NCBI GenBank assembly: GCA_947476275.1
Contig: CANJPQ010000004.1
Span: 1 to 64,000, forward strand
Direction of reading: 5' to 3'
DNA: 64,000 nucleotides
Source: Fidelibacterota bacterium
GTDB lineage: Bacteria > Pseudomonadota > Alphaproteobacteria > Rhodospirillales > Rhodospirillaceae
Below the pieces are notes generated by a model. The model saw nothing but the letters and a program-made list of their open reading frames with translations. It searched no databases and was not told where the DNA came from. Positions 35,166 to 44,105 of this stretch are shown piece after piece. The position numbers and the translations under genes are program-made. How positions within the stretch are numbered: the stretch's first letter is position 1; every line of letters starts with the position of its first letter.

Positions 35166-35684
35166 ATGAATTCCTTGAAAAAACCCATTGCTGCCTTGGC
35201 TCTCGGGGCAGCGCTCGCCGTTGCCTTCGGCGGCGCGGAGGCAGCGCCCACGGATCGGCTTCCTGCACCGCCGAAGGACGTCACGACCGTTGCAGGCAAT
35301 TGCGCGCGGCTGGCAGCGGCCCAGGTGGCGGGGTGGGGAAACGTCGAGCGTTGGCAGCTCATTTACCTGTGGAAGAGCAGTGTCGAGGTGCCATTCGAGT
35401 TCCAACCCACCCAAGGCTACCGCACCGAGCAATTTTGCAGCCGGCTCCGGCTCTTCCGAGCGGACCATTCCGTGACCGAGAACACGACTTTCCTCTGCAC
35501 GGTGGCGAACCGCGGCACGCCCACGGAGGTATGGTCGTTCGGCAATCGCGACCCTGCCCAGGCAATCTGTGAATTGAAGGCACAAGACGTCACCGCGATG
35601 GACCGCAGTCCGCCGCTGGCGGAAGGCGCCGTCGCGCCGGCAACGGCCACAAAACGGCCCGTTTCTGCGGGTACGAGAAAATGA
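35166..35684 (+). CDS. Secreted protein, function unknown
   Basis: 172 residues with a signal peptide (KKPIAALALGAALAVAFGGAEA, cleavage after about residue 26). Four cysteines (GNCARL, EQFCSRL, FLCTVAN, AICELK) suggest two disulfides outside the cytoplasm. WQLIYLWKSSVEVPFEF is a distinctive aromatic stretch. The C-terminus is low-complexity and ends basic. The stop overlaps the following small frame (ATGA), and another secreted protein comes 50 bases later, so the two may be co-transcribed. No family recognised. Confidence 0.65.
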   Translation: MNSLKKPIAALALGAALAVAFGGAEAAPTDRLPAPPKDVTTVAGNCARLAAAQVAGWGNVERWQLIYLWKSSVEVPFEFQPTQGYRTEQFCSRLRLFRADHSVTENTTFLCTVANRGTPTEVWSFGNRDPAQAICELKAQDVTAMDRSPPLAEGAVAPATATKRPVSAGTRK

Positions 35685-35734
35685 TACAAGCCCCCGCCCG
35701 CGCGGGCGTTCCGCGGGGCCGAGGAGAGAGTCAC

Positions 35735-36145
35735 ATGAAACCGGCCGCCGTCCTTCTTATCGTGTTCGCGCTATCGGGAATGTCCTTCGCGGCGGCGCCC
35801 GCCGCACCCGCGCGTGCAGCGAAGTGCGTGAAGATCGAACTGCTGGATCAGGACAGCTTACCTCTCCGGGAGCAGCCGGCCGTGGTGGGCCTCCTGGTCG
35901 GCGGTAAGCCGATAATTCCCGAAGGCGACTACCCGTCGCATTCAGCGCTCCGGGTGGGAGTTCCGACATCCTGCCCCCCCGCATTGGTTGAGAACGTCGC
36001 AGAGAGCTACAAGGAATCCTGCTTAACCGTGGAACGCCGCGCCCAAACTGCGCGGAACAATAATGTGTCCAACGAATCCGTTTCGGCCCAGTGTCAGACC
36101 ATCCGGGACGATCTCGGCGACAGCCTCGCCCCGTATTTGAAATAG
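35735..36145 (+). CDS. Secreted protein, function unknown
   Basis: 136 residues from the ATG at 35735, which has a GGAGAG Shine-Dalgarno; the frame is open back to 35681 without a signal. The signal peptide AAVLLIVFALSGMSFAAAPA is cleaved near residue 20-29. Four cysteines (AKCVKI, TSCPPA, ESCLTV, AQCQTI). It is not alignable by eye with the preceding protein but shares size class, export and cysteine number. No family recognised. Confidence 0.62.
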   Translation: MKPAAVLLIVFALSGMSFAAAPAAPARAAKCVKIELLDQDSLPLREQPAVVGLLVGGKPIIPEGDYPSHSALRVGVPTSCPPALVENVAESYKESCLTVERRAQTARNNNVSNESVSAQCQTIRDDLGDSLAPYLK

Positions 36146-36219
36146 CCGCCCGAGGGCCCTTCCGTCGCGGCTAGGCCTGGATGTCTTACAAGACCTACAC
36201 GCGGCCGATGGAAGCTTGA

Positions 36220-37281
<1,062 letters not shown>

Positions 37282-37296
37282 CGCATCGGGTGGGGA

Positions 37297-38349
37297 ATGA
37301 ACGCGCCCTTCCGCATCGCCAATCGCCAGATCGGTCTCGACCAGCCGCCCTACGTCATCGCGGAGATGTCGGGCAACCACAACCAGTCGCTGGACCGTGC
37401 CCTGGCGATCGTCGAGGCTGCCGCGAAGACCGGTGCCCATGCGCTCAAGCTCCAGACCTACACCCCCGACACCATGACGCTCGACATCGACGCGGGCGCT
37501 TTCCGCATCGACGCTGCCGACAGTCTGTGGAAGGGGAATTCGCTCCATAAACTGTACGGCGAAGCGATGACGCCGTGGGAATGGCACGCGCCGATCATGC
37601 AGCGCGCCAACGAACTCGGCATGGCCTGCTTCAGCACGCCGTTCGACGAGACCGCTGTCGACTTCCTCGAGACGTTGAACGTGCCCTGCTACAAGATCGC
37701 CTCGTTCGAGAACACGGACTTGCCGCTCATTCGAAAAGTAGCCGCGACCGGCAAGCCGATGATCATCTCGACCGGCATGGCCAGTATCGGCGAGCTTGGA
37801 GAAACGGTCGACACCGCGCGCGCGGCGGGCGCCAAGCATATCGTGCTGCTCAAGTGCACCAGCACCTATCCCGCGACACCCCACAACACCAATGTGCGCA
37901 CCATCCCGCACATGCGCACCCTGTTCGGTTGCGAGATCGGACTGTCGGATCACACCATGGGGATCGGCACCACGGTTGCCGCGGTCACACTGGGCGCGAC
38001 GGTGATCGAGAAACATTTCACCCTGCGCCGCGCTGACGGCGGGGTCGACAGCGCCTTCTCCATGGAGCCGGAGGAAATGGCGTCCTTGGTGACCGAAAGC
38101 GAGCGCGCCTGGCAGTCGCTCGGCGAAGTGCGCTACGGCTGCGTGGACGACGAGAAGGAATCCGCCAAGTACCGGCGGTCGATCTATGTCTCCGCCGACG
38201 TGAAGGCCGGAGAAATCCTTACCGTGAAGAACATCAAGCGCATCCGCCCCGGCGAAGGACTGGAGCCGAAGTACTGGGAGCGCGTGCTCGGCCGGCCGAT
38301 TCGCAAGGATGCCAAGAAGGGCACGCCGCTGTCCTGGGATCTTCTGTGA
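37297..38349 (+). CDS. pseI: Pseudaminic acid synthase (NeuB family)
   Basis: 350 residues. The NeuB TIM barrel covers about 20-280 with IAEMSGNHNQSL, ALKLQTYTPDTM, FSTPFDETAVDFL, YKIASFEN and IGLSDHTMGIG. A C-terminal SAF domain covers about 285-345 (RRSIYVSADVKAGEILT). The enzyme condenses phosphoenolpyruvate with a 6-deoxy-hexose to give the nine-carbon sugar. EMSGNHN is the usual PseI signature, so pseudaminic rather than legionaminic acid is favoured; PseB rather than a LegB-type enzyme next door agrees. Confidence 0.9.
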   Translation: MNAPFRIANRQIGLDQPPYVIAEMSGNHNQSLDRALAIVEAAAKTGAHALKLQTYTPDTMTLDIDAGAFRIDAADSLWKGNSLHKLYGEAMTPWEWHAPIMQRANELGMACFSTPFDETAVDFLETLNVPCYKIASFENTDLPLIRKVAATGKPMIISTGMASIGELGETVDTARAAGAKHIVLLKCTSTYPATPHNTNVRTIPHMRTLFGCEIGLSDHTMGIGTTVAAVTLGATVIEKHFTLRRADGGVDSAFSMEPEEMASLVTESERAWQSLGEVRYGCVDDEKESAKYRRSIYVSADVKAGEILTVKNIKRIRPGEGLEPKYWERVLGRPIRKDAKKGTPLSWDLL

Positions 38350-38367
38350 TTGGGGACAGGCCCTAGC

Positions 38368-39063
38368 ATGCGCGTCGCCATTATCCCGGCCCGTGGCGGC
38401 AGCAAGCGTATACCCCGCAAGAACATTCGCCCTTTCGCGGGCAAGCCTATGATCGCGCATCCCATCCTCGCGGCGAAGGCCTCGGGTGTGTTCGACCGCA
38501 TCCTCGTCTCCACGGATGACGAGGAGATCGCCCAGGTCGCGGGCGCGTGGGGCGCCGAGGCGCCGTTTCGCCGCCCTTCTGCACTCGCCAACGATTTCGC
38601 CGGCACCGGCGAGGTTATGACCCACGCCGTGCGCTGGTGCCTCGACCAGAAATGGAACATCGATGCCGTTTGCTGCGTCTACGCCACCACGCCGCTGTTG
38701 GAGCCGGCGTCCCTGCGTCGGGGCCTGGAATTGCTGACCTCGTCCGGAAAGGCCTACGCCTTTTCGGTCGCGTCCTTTCCGGCGCCGATCCAGCGCGCGC
38801 TCAAGCTGACGCCGGAAGGCGTGGAGATGTTCGAGCCCAAGCACGCCGGAACGCGCTCACAGGATTTGATCCCGGCCTATCACGACGCGGGACAGTTCTA
38901 CTGGGGCACGCCGGCTGCCTGGCTGGAGAATCGCCCGGTCTTCTCTCATGAGTCCGTTGGCGTTGTGCTGCCGCGCCACGAAGTCCAGGACATCGATACG
39001 GAAGAAGATTGGGCGTTCGCCGAAGCGCTCTATCGGCTCAACCAGACCCGCGCGCAGACATAA
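38368..39063 (+). CDS. pseF: CMP-pseudaminic acid cytidylyltransferase
   Basis: 231 residues from the ATG at 38368, preceded by GGACAGG; the frame is open to a TTG at 38350. It has the CMP-sugar synthetase signature IIPARGGSKRIPRKNI, then FAGKPMIAHPI, ILVSTDDEEIA and QDIDTEEDW. It activates the nonulosonic acid to the CMP-sugar donor used by FlmG-type transferases. The 3' end overlaps the convergent gene at 39038 by 26 bases. Confidence 0.9.
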   Translation: MRVAIIPARGGSKRIPRKNIRPFAGKPMIAHPILAAKASGVFDRILVSTDDEEIAQVAGAWGAEAPFRRPSALANDFAGTGEVMTHAVRWCLDQKWNIDAVCCVYATTPLLEPASLRRGLELLTSSGKAYAFSVASFPAPIQRALKLTPEGVEMFEPKHAGTRSQDLIPAYHDAGQFYWGTPAAWLENRPVFSHESVGVVLPRHEVQDIDTEEDWAFAEALYRLNQTRAQT

Positions 39064-39691
39064 TCGCAGCGCAGACGGCATCGACATCGTCGTCGGTTGG
39101 AGTCACCACATGCGCAGGGATGTTGCGCAATTGCGCAATCCCGGCGGCCGTGCGCGCCAGGGCGCTGCGGCCCTCCATGAGGATCATCGCGTCCGGGCGG
39201 ACATCATGAAAGAGCATCTCAAGCGCTGATGCAGCGAGATGCGCGCTGAACAGATGGCTGCCTGCGATCATCGCGGCGGTCGCTTCGCTGGGGGCGATCT
39301 CGGTGTGCAACTGCCGTGCGGCGCTGTCCGCGGCCCAGTCGCCCAGGCGCCAGTCGCCGGCGGTCGCGGTGGCGTGATCCTGCGGCTTCAGCCCGGCCAC
39401 CCACGCCCCGGCCTTCCGCGTCGCGTCTGGTGAGAGCCACCGGCCAAGCCACCGGTAGGGCATCTTCCAGGCCGCCAGCCGCCCGGCCGCGTCCGCTTGG
39501 CAGAGGAGGCATGCATCCACCGGACGTAACCCGGGCCCGAGATAAAGCTCGCATGCGCTGAACAGGCCGTCGCATAGCACCGGGGTCACGACGCTGCCAC
39601 GCAGGGTCAGCGCGTTGAGAATACGGGCAACCGCCTCGTCTGCGCTTGCCGCGAAGGGAATGAAGGCAACGATGAGCGGCGCGGCGGTCAT
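39038..39691 (-). CDS. Short paralogue of the next protein's N-terminal domain, with C-C-CxxC block
   Basis: 217 residues. It aligns with the first 200 residues of the 539-residue protein encoded just upstream: both have a CD-x4-C-(D/E) pair followed by CLxCQ (here LCDGLFSACEL and CLLCQ), then RLAAWKMPYRWLGRWLSP. It lacks the C-terminal transferase-like half. Four conserved cysteines suggest a metal or Fe-S site or structural zinc, which is inference. The start shares ATGA with the stop of the long paralogue. It overlaps pseF tail to tail. Family not recognised. Confidence 0.62.
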   Translation of the reverse strand: MTAAPLIVAFIPFAASADEAVARILNALTLRGSVVTPVLCDGLFSACELYLGPGLRPVDACLLCQADAAGRLAAWKMPYRWLGRWLSPDATRKAGAWVAGLKPQDHATATAGDWRLGDWAADSAARQLHTEIAPSEATAAMIAGSHLFSAHLAASALEMLFHDVRPDAMILMEGRSALARTAAGIAQLRNIPAHVVTPTDDDVDAVCAAIMSARGSG

Positions 39692-41307
39692 GCCGAACCC
39701 CTGAACGCGCGTGCATGTTGCAGGATGGCGGCCCTCTCGGCGGATGCGTCGCCGCCGGCGGGTGCCCGATCATCGAAAAGCGGCGTGCCGTGCATGAGCG
39801 TCGCGCAAATCCGATCCATCGCTGCGTCGCGCCCGGGCGCCAGTTCGGCCACATCGGTATACGCGGGCTCGCCAAGGAACCAGGCGGTCTGGCGCACGAG
39901 CGGGAACGGCAGCGTGAACCGGAAAAACCACACGGTGGCGAAACGCCACGCCTGCACCGTCCGCCGCTCCAAGTCCGCGTCGGATGTGCTTAGGGCCGCA
40001 GCGACTGCCGAGGAATAGGCGTCCGCTGTCGCCGCCGCAAACATGGCGTCGCAGTCTGCGAGCCATCCGCCGCCGACGTTCACGACCGGTCGGTGCGCTG
40101 CGGCCATCTCCAGGCCGATGGTTGAGTGCCACACCAAACCAAGCTGGGCGGCACCGGCAAGCGTATAGCTGCTGGTCTCCTCGTCGGACGGCACCAGCCG
40201 CACGTTGTCGGGCAAGGTTCCCGACAGGGCGGCGAACAGGGCCGCATCTTGCGGGTTGCGGCCAAGGGATCGTCGGCTGCCGGCATTCGGATGGACGCGG
40301 ATGACGAGTTGTACGTCCGGCCGGCGCTGCAGTTCCACCAGCGTCGCCTTGATCCAGGCCCCCTGATCCGGAAACGCAGCGCCATGCTCCTCGTCGAGGG
40401 TTTCGTCGAGGGACGAGGTGTAGAGCACCCACAAGGGTCGCGCGGGATCGAGCTTGAGCCGGGCGAACACGGCTGATTTTTCCTCAGCTCCCGCGCTGAA
40501 GGCGCTGATATCCCTAGAGCGGCCATACCAACGGTCGGTCAGGAGTTTCGCCAACTGCGCGATCTCGCCGGCGGCCAGCGGCGTGTGGCGCCACTGTCTC
40601 CACAAAGCATCGAAGCCCTTCAGATCGAAGCAGTGCGTATCCTCGAACAGCGTGATGCGCGTATCGACCGTGCCGCGTTCTTCGACAAGGGTGCGAATGC
40701 CGCGCAGCTTGGCCAGTTCTAGGGCGACCCGTGTGGGCGCCATGCGTCCGTTGAACAGCAGTTGGCTCGTGGGACGTTCCGCCGCGAACAGGCGCGACAG
40801 GGCAAACGCCGTCAGCAAGCCCACGCGCAAGTTGCTCACGTACGCGCTCTGCACGGCTGTGTCCGTCAGGTCGAGCGTCTGATGGCGCAGGTATGTGTGA
40901 ACGCTCGAGCGCGCCCAGGCGCCGATCTTCCAGGGCTCGCCGTCCGGCCGGCCGTCCGCCGTCGCGTCATATGTGGCGGCCGGAAACGCGCTCGGCGTGA
41001 GGGTCGCGATCCATGCATCGACGGTCGCGGCATCGCCGGGTTGCAGCCAGCGGCCCATCCATCGATACGGCATGCCCCACGCCGCCAGCCGCGCCGCAAC
41101 CGAACTCTGGCACGCCAGGCAGGTCTGCGGCCCCGGGCCGACCTTGGAGCCGGTCGACTTCTGTGTCATGTCGCAAACGTCGTAGGCCGCGTCGCAGGCG
41201 ATGTACGACACCGAACATCCGCGCAGGCGTAGCGCCTGCAGGATCGTCACCTCCCGCGCGCTGTGGATCGACCAATTGGTGTAGGGGGCGAAGCAGACGA
41301 TATGCAC
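39688..41307 (-). CDS. Capsule-biosynthesis-like glycosyltransferase with four-cysteine N-terminal block
   Basis: 539 residues, GTG start at 41307 directly abutting the gspO stop. The N-terminal region has Cys39 and Cys46 (ACDAAYDVCDM) and CLACQ near 63-66, as in the neighbouring short paralogue. The C-terminal half (about 300-480) resembles the GT-B fold of KpsC/KpsS-like capsule enzymes: VLYTSSLDE, VIRVHPNAGSR, NVRLVPSDEETSSYTLAGAAQLGLVWHS, and TIGLEMAAAHRPVVNVGGGW. A role in surface glycan assembly is likely; substrate unknown. Confidence 0.6.
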   Translation of the reverse strand: MHIVCFAPYTNWSIHSAREVTILQALRLRGCSVSYIACDAAYDVCDMTQKSTGSKVGPGPQTCLACQSSVAARLAAWGMPYRWMGRWLQPGDAATVDAWIATLTPSAFPAATYDATADGRPDGEPWKIGAWARSSVHTYLRHQTLDLTDTAVQSAYVSNLRVGLLTAFALSRLFAAERPTSQLLFNGRMAPTRVALELAKLRGIRTLVEERGTVDTRITLFEDTHCFDLKGFDALWRQWRHTPLAAGEIAQLAKLLTDRWYGRSRDISAFSAGAEEKSAVFARLKLDPARPLWVLYTSSLDETLDEEHGAAFPDQGAWIKATLVELQRRPDVQLVIRVHPNAGSRRSLGRNPQDAALFAALSGTLPDNVRLVPSDEETSSYTLAGAAQLGLVWHSTIGLEMAAAHRPVVNVGGGWLADCDAMFAAATADAYSSAVAAALSTSDADLERRTVQAWRFATVWFFRFTLPFPLVRQTAWFLGEPAYTDVAELAPGRDAAMDRICATLMHGTPLFDDRAPAGGDASAERAAILQHARAFRGSA

Positions 41308-41826
41308 TTACGGCCCCGCGAGCGGCAGCCACGAAATGCGCAAGATGCCGGCGACAAAGCAGCCGAAGATGCCGAAGGCCAATCCGGGCCCCAGCGGCAT
41401 TTCGCCCCGCCACAAGGGCCGCCGTACGATTGCGCTGGCGATGAGCGCGCCAAGCAGGGTGCCCGCGCCGCCGATGGCCATGATGTAGGGCAGGCTCCAC
41501 GGGCCGACCCAAAGCCCGCCGACGACGACCAGCCATATGTCGCCTTCACCCATGGCCTCGCGGCCCTTCCACTTGCTGACGCCCCAGCGCACGCCGGCGA
41601 AGACGATGCCATTCAGGCCTGCGCCGATCAGGGCGAGGCGCCAGCCGATTCCGGCGGGGGACCCAATGACGGCGACGATTGCCCCGGCGACGGCGAGCGG
41701 GATCTGGATCGAGAACGGCAGGAAGCCGGTGCGCAGATCGATCCATGATAGGGCGCCGAGCCCTGCCGCCAGAATGGCCAGGCAGGCCCACGTCCACAGG
41801 CTCAGTCCTAAAATGAGCGTATCCAC
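41308..41826 (-). CDS. gspO: Prepilin peptidase, A24 family (T2SS GspO)
   Basis: 172 residues, an integral membrane aspartyl protease with Asp30 in WIDLRTGFLP and Asp96 in GEGD, the two catalytic aspartates of A24 peptidases, and about six transmembrane helices. It has only the peptidase part, without the N-terminal cysteine-containing methyltransferase domain of classical PilD/GspO. It should cleave the Gly/Phe leaders of GspG, H, I, J and K encoded about 26-31 kb away. It lies between lptF and the transferase-like gene. Confidence 0.88.
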   Translation of the reverse strand: MDTLILGLSLWTWACLAILAAGLGALSWIDLRTGFLPFSIQIPLAVAGAIVAVIGSPAGIGWRLALIGAGLNGIVFAGVRWGVSKWKGREAMGEGDIWLVVVGGLWVGPWSLPYIMAIGGAGTLLGALIASAIVRRPLWRGEMPLGPGLAFGIFGCFVAGILRISWLPLAGP

Positions 41827-41859
41827 GCCGCCCCCTGTTTGCCGCCCCAGGGGCGCCGT

Positions 41860-43113
41860 TTACGCTTTTGCCCCGGCAGCGCCGCGCTTCGACGTGAGCT
41901 TCATGGAAATCGTGTGGGTGATGTCGGCCAAGGCATTCTCGAACTTGTTGAACGGCGTCATCCCGGTGCTGCGCGATGTGCTCCAGAACAGCAGCGTCGT
42001 GAGAAGCGCGAAGGCGATGAACACAAGCCAGATCGACGTCGCGGCCGGTATCTTTCCCGCGGCAGCGCCTTTGCCGGTGAACTCGAGCATCTTCTGATAG
42101 GCCAAAATCCCCAACAGCCCCACGGCGGGTCCGGCGAAGCGGCTGGAGCGCGGCGAGGTGATGCCCAAAGGTGCTGCGAAGAAGGGCATAAGCAGAATCG
42201 AAAATGCGTAGGCGATGCGCTCGTTGAGTTCGGCCGTGATGCCGGAGAAGTGGATGGTCTTCGCGTTGTCGGGAACGCCGGCGGGCAGGGTGACGCCGCC
42301 TGCGTCCCAGTCGCCGCGCAGGCCGGCCAAAAACACCCGGGCCAGTTCGTCCATCGTCAACTCGCGTTCGTCACCGCCGCGATCGCGGAAGTGCAGCAGT
42401 GTGCTGAGGTCGAACGGCAGATCGAACACGTCGAAGCTCACGACCTTTTTCGCTGGCTGGTCGACCGTCCACTCGACGCGCTCGCCTTCCTTCAGGCGCA
42501 GCACCAGGGAACCGCTCTCGAGGTTCTGCAACTCGCCCTGCTTGGCGGTGAAGGTCTCGAGATGGCCGTCCTGTGCCTCGCGCGCCACGAACACCCCGGA
42601 CAGTTCGCGCCCCTCGCGGCGGGATTCCTGAACGCGGATGGTGTAGCCGCCCGGGATCTTCACGAAGATGCCCTCGCCGATGCCGGACTCGATCACGCCG
42701 TTGGTGACGTCGAAGTACAGCAGGTTGTAGATATACCGGCCGTATGGCTCGCCATAGCCGACAAGCCCAAAGCTGACGAACAGGCCGACGACGCTGACCA
42801 CCACGGCGGAGCGCACCATCCGCAACAGGCTGACCCCGGCGGACTGCATGACGTGGAACTCGCTGTTCATTGCAATCGTGCGGAACGCGAACAGCACGCC
42901 CAGGAACAGACCCAGCGGCAGCACGAGGCGCAGGTAATTCGGCACCAGCGTAAACATCATCTTGATGGCGATCAGCGCCGACACGCCGTTGCCGATCGTC
43001 AGATTCAGCAGGGTGAGCAGCTTGTCGAGCATCAGGATCACGGCTGCGACCATGAGCGTCAGAACCATGGTCGGAATGATCTTGAACAGGAAATAGCGAT
43101 CCAGCAGCGGCAT
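41860..43113 (-). CDS. lptF: LPS export permease LptF/LptG family
   Basis: 417 residues from the ATG at 43113. Six transmembrane helices: three near the N-terminus (from FLFKIIPTMVLTLMVAAVILML) and three near the C-terminus (from SILLMPFFAAPLGI), enclosing a periplasmic beta-jellyroll (about 130-270). This is the YjgP/YjgQ layout. LptF and LptG form the LPS extraction ABC transporter with LptB. Only one of the usual pair lies here, so the partner must be elsewhere; F versus G cannot be decided by eye. First gene of the minus-strand group that continues into gspO. Confidence 0.82.
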   Translation of the reverse strand: MPLLDRYFLFKIIPTMVLTLMVAAVILMLDKLLTLLNLTIGNGVSALIAIKMMFTLVPNYLRLVLPLGLFLGVLFAFRTIAMNSEFHVMQSAGVSLLRMVRSAVVVSVVGLFVSFGLVGYGEPYGRYIYNLLYFDVTNGVIESGIGEGIFVKIPGGYTIRVQESRREGRELSGVFVAREAQDGHLETFTAKQGELQNLESGSLVLRLKEGERVEWTVDQPAKKVVSFDVFDLPFDLSTLLHFRDRGGDERELTMDELARVFLAGLRGDWDAGGVTLPAGVPDNAKTIHFSGITAELNERIAYAFSILLMPFFAAPLGITSPRSSRFAGPAVGLLGILAYQKMLEFTGKGAAAGKIPAATSIWLVFIAFALLTTLLFWSTSRSTGMTPFNKFENALADITHTISMKLTSKRGAAGAKA

Positions 43114-43305
43114 CGACCTCGACCCTCGGTTTCCTGCGGCCCTCACGTCGCCCGTTACAGAGCAACCGGCCCGATGGCGTGTAACCGCCTAATAGATTGG
43201 CATAGCAGGACAAAGATAACACTTTGCGGCGCGCGACACGGGACCTATTTTGGCGCGGTTTTGGGGCCCCCTGTCCGGGCCTCAGTGGTGGAAGAAGCCG
43301 GCCGT

Positions 43306-44043
43306 ATGACCAACGCTGCGAGAACCAAGGCCGTCATCATGGCCGCCGGCCAGGGCAGCCGTTTGCGGGAACTGGGTCCGAGCAAGCCGCTCACGCATGT
43401 CGGTGGCGTGCCGCTGATCGAGCGGGTGATCCGCAGCGCGGTTGACGGCGGCGCGGACGGCATCGTGGTGGTTGTGGGCTACCTCGGCGATCAGGTGAAG
43501 GCTTTCCTCGAGCAGCTCGCCCCCCGCGTCGGCGTGCCGATCGAGACCGCGCCCAATCCGGACTGGCAGCTCTCCAATGGGCGCTCGATCCTGGCCGCGG
43601 CCCACCTGATCGACTCACCGTTCCACATCCTGATGTCCGACCACTTGTTTGATTCGGAAATTATGCGACTGCTGCGGGCGACCCCGCTGCCGGCGGGCGC
43701 CGGACGTCTCGCCACGGATGCCAACCTCAAGAACCCGAACGTCGATCTCGACGACGTCACGCGCGTGCTGCACGACAACGGGCGCATTACCCAGATCGGC
43801 AAGACGATCGCGGACTACAACGCCTTCGATACCGGGGTTTTCTACGTCAGCCCGGCCCTGATCGATGCGATCCGGACAAGCATCGCCGAGACCGGCGACG
43901 ACTCATTGTCGGGCGGCGTGCGCCGCCTGGCGCGCGACGGCAAGATGGAAGCGGTGGATATCGGCGCACGCGAGTGGATCGATGTCGACGATCCGGCGGC
44001 CCATGGGCTCGCCTCGCAGCTGCTCGCCAAAGCGGCGGTCTAA
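43306..44043 (+). CDS. MobA-like nucleotidyltransferase, possibly inositol-1-phosphate cytidylyltransferase
   Basis: 245 residues from the ATG at 43306. The Rossmann-like NTP-transferase signature is VIMAAGQGSRLRELGPSKPL, with ILMSDHLFDSEIM (Asp for metal), VDLDDVTRVL and WIDVDDPA near the C-terminus. The pattern with Asp-His-Leu-Phe resembles the CTP:inositol-1-phosphate cytidylyltransferase/CTP:phosphocholine group rather than glucose-1-phosphate enzymes. Because myo-inositol-phosphate synthase (47796) and a CDP-alcohol phosphatidyltransferase (49655) are nearby, CDP-inositol is the favoured product; this is inference. A terminator follows. Confidence 0.7.
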   Translation: MTNAARTKAVIMAAGQGSRLRELGPSKPLTHVGGVPLIERVIRSAVDGGADGIVVVVGYLGDQVKAFLEQLAPRVGVPIETAPNPDWQLSNGRSILAAAHLIDSPFHILMSDHLFDSEIMRLLRATPLPAGAGRLATDANLKNPNVDLDDVTRVLHDNGRITQIGKTIADYNAFDTGVFYVSPALIDAIRTSIAETGDDSLSGGVRRLARDGKMEAVDIGAREWIDVDDPAAHGLASQLLAKAAV

Positions 44044-44064
44044 TTCGTCCCTCCGAAAGCAAGA

Positions 44065-44105
44065 CCGGGACCCACGTCTCCGCGGGTCCCGGCCATATGC
44101 TTTTT
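44065..44105 (+). terminator. Terminator after the nucleotidyltransferase gene
   Basis: CCGGGACCC (44065-44073) pairs with GGGTCCCGG (44084-44092), a perfect 9-bp stem; a T-run TTTTT follows at 44101-44105, eight bases after the stem. It lies between two convergent genes and probably stops both transcripts. Confidence 0.65.

Noticed and set aside
41839-43305. Long plus-strand extension ahead of the nucleotidyltransferase
   Set aside because: The first 489 residues are antisense to lptF and rich in His/Gln; the enzyme signature begins at the ATG at 43306.
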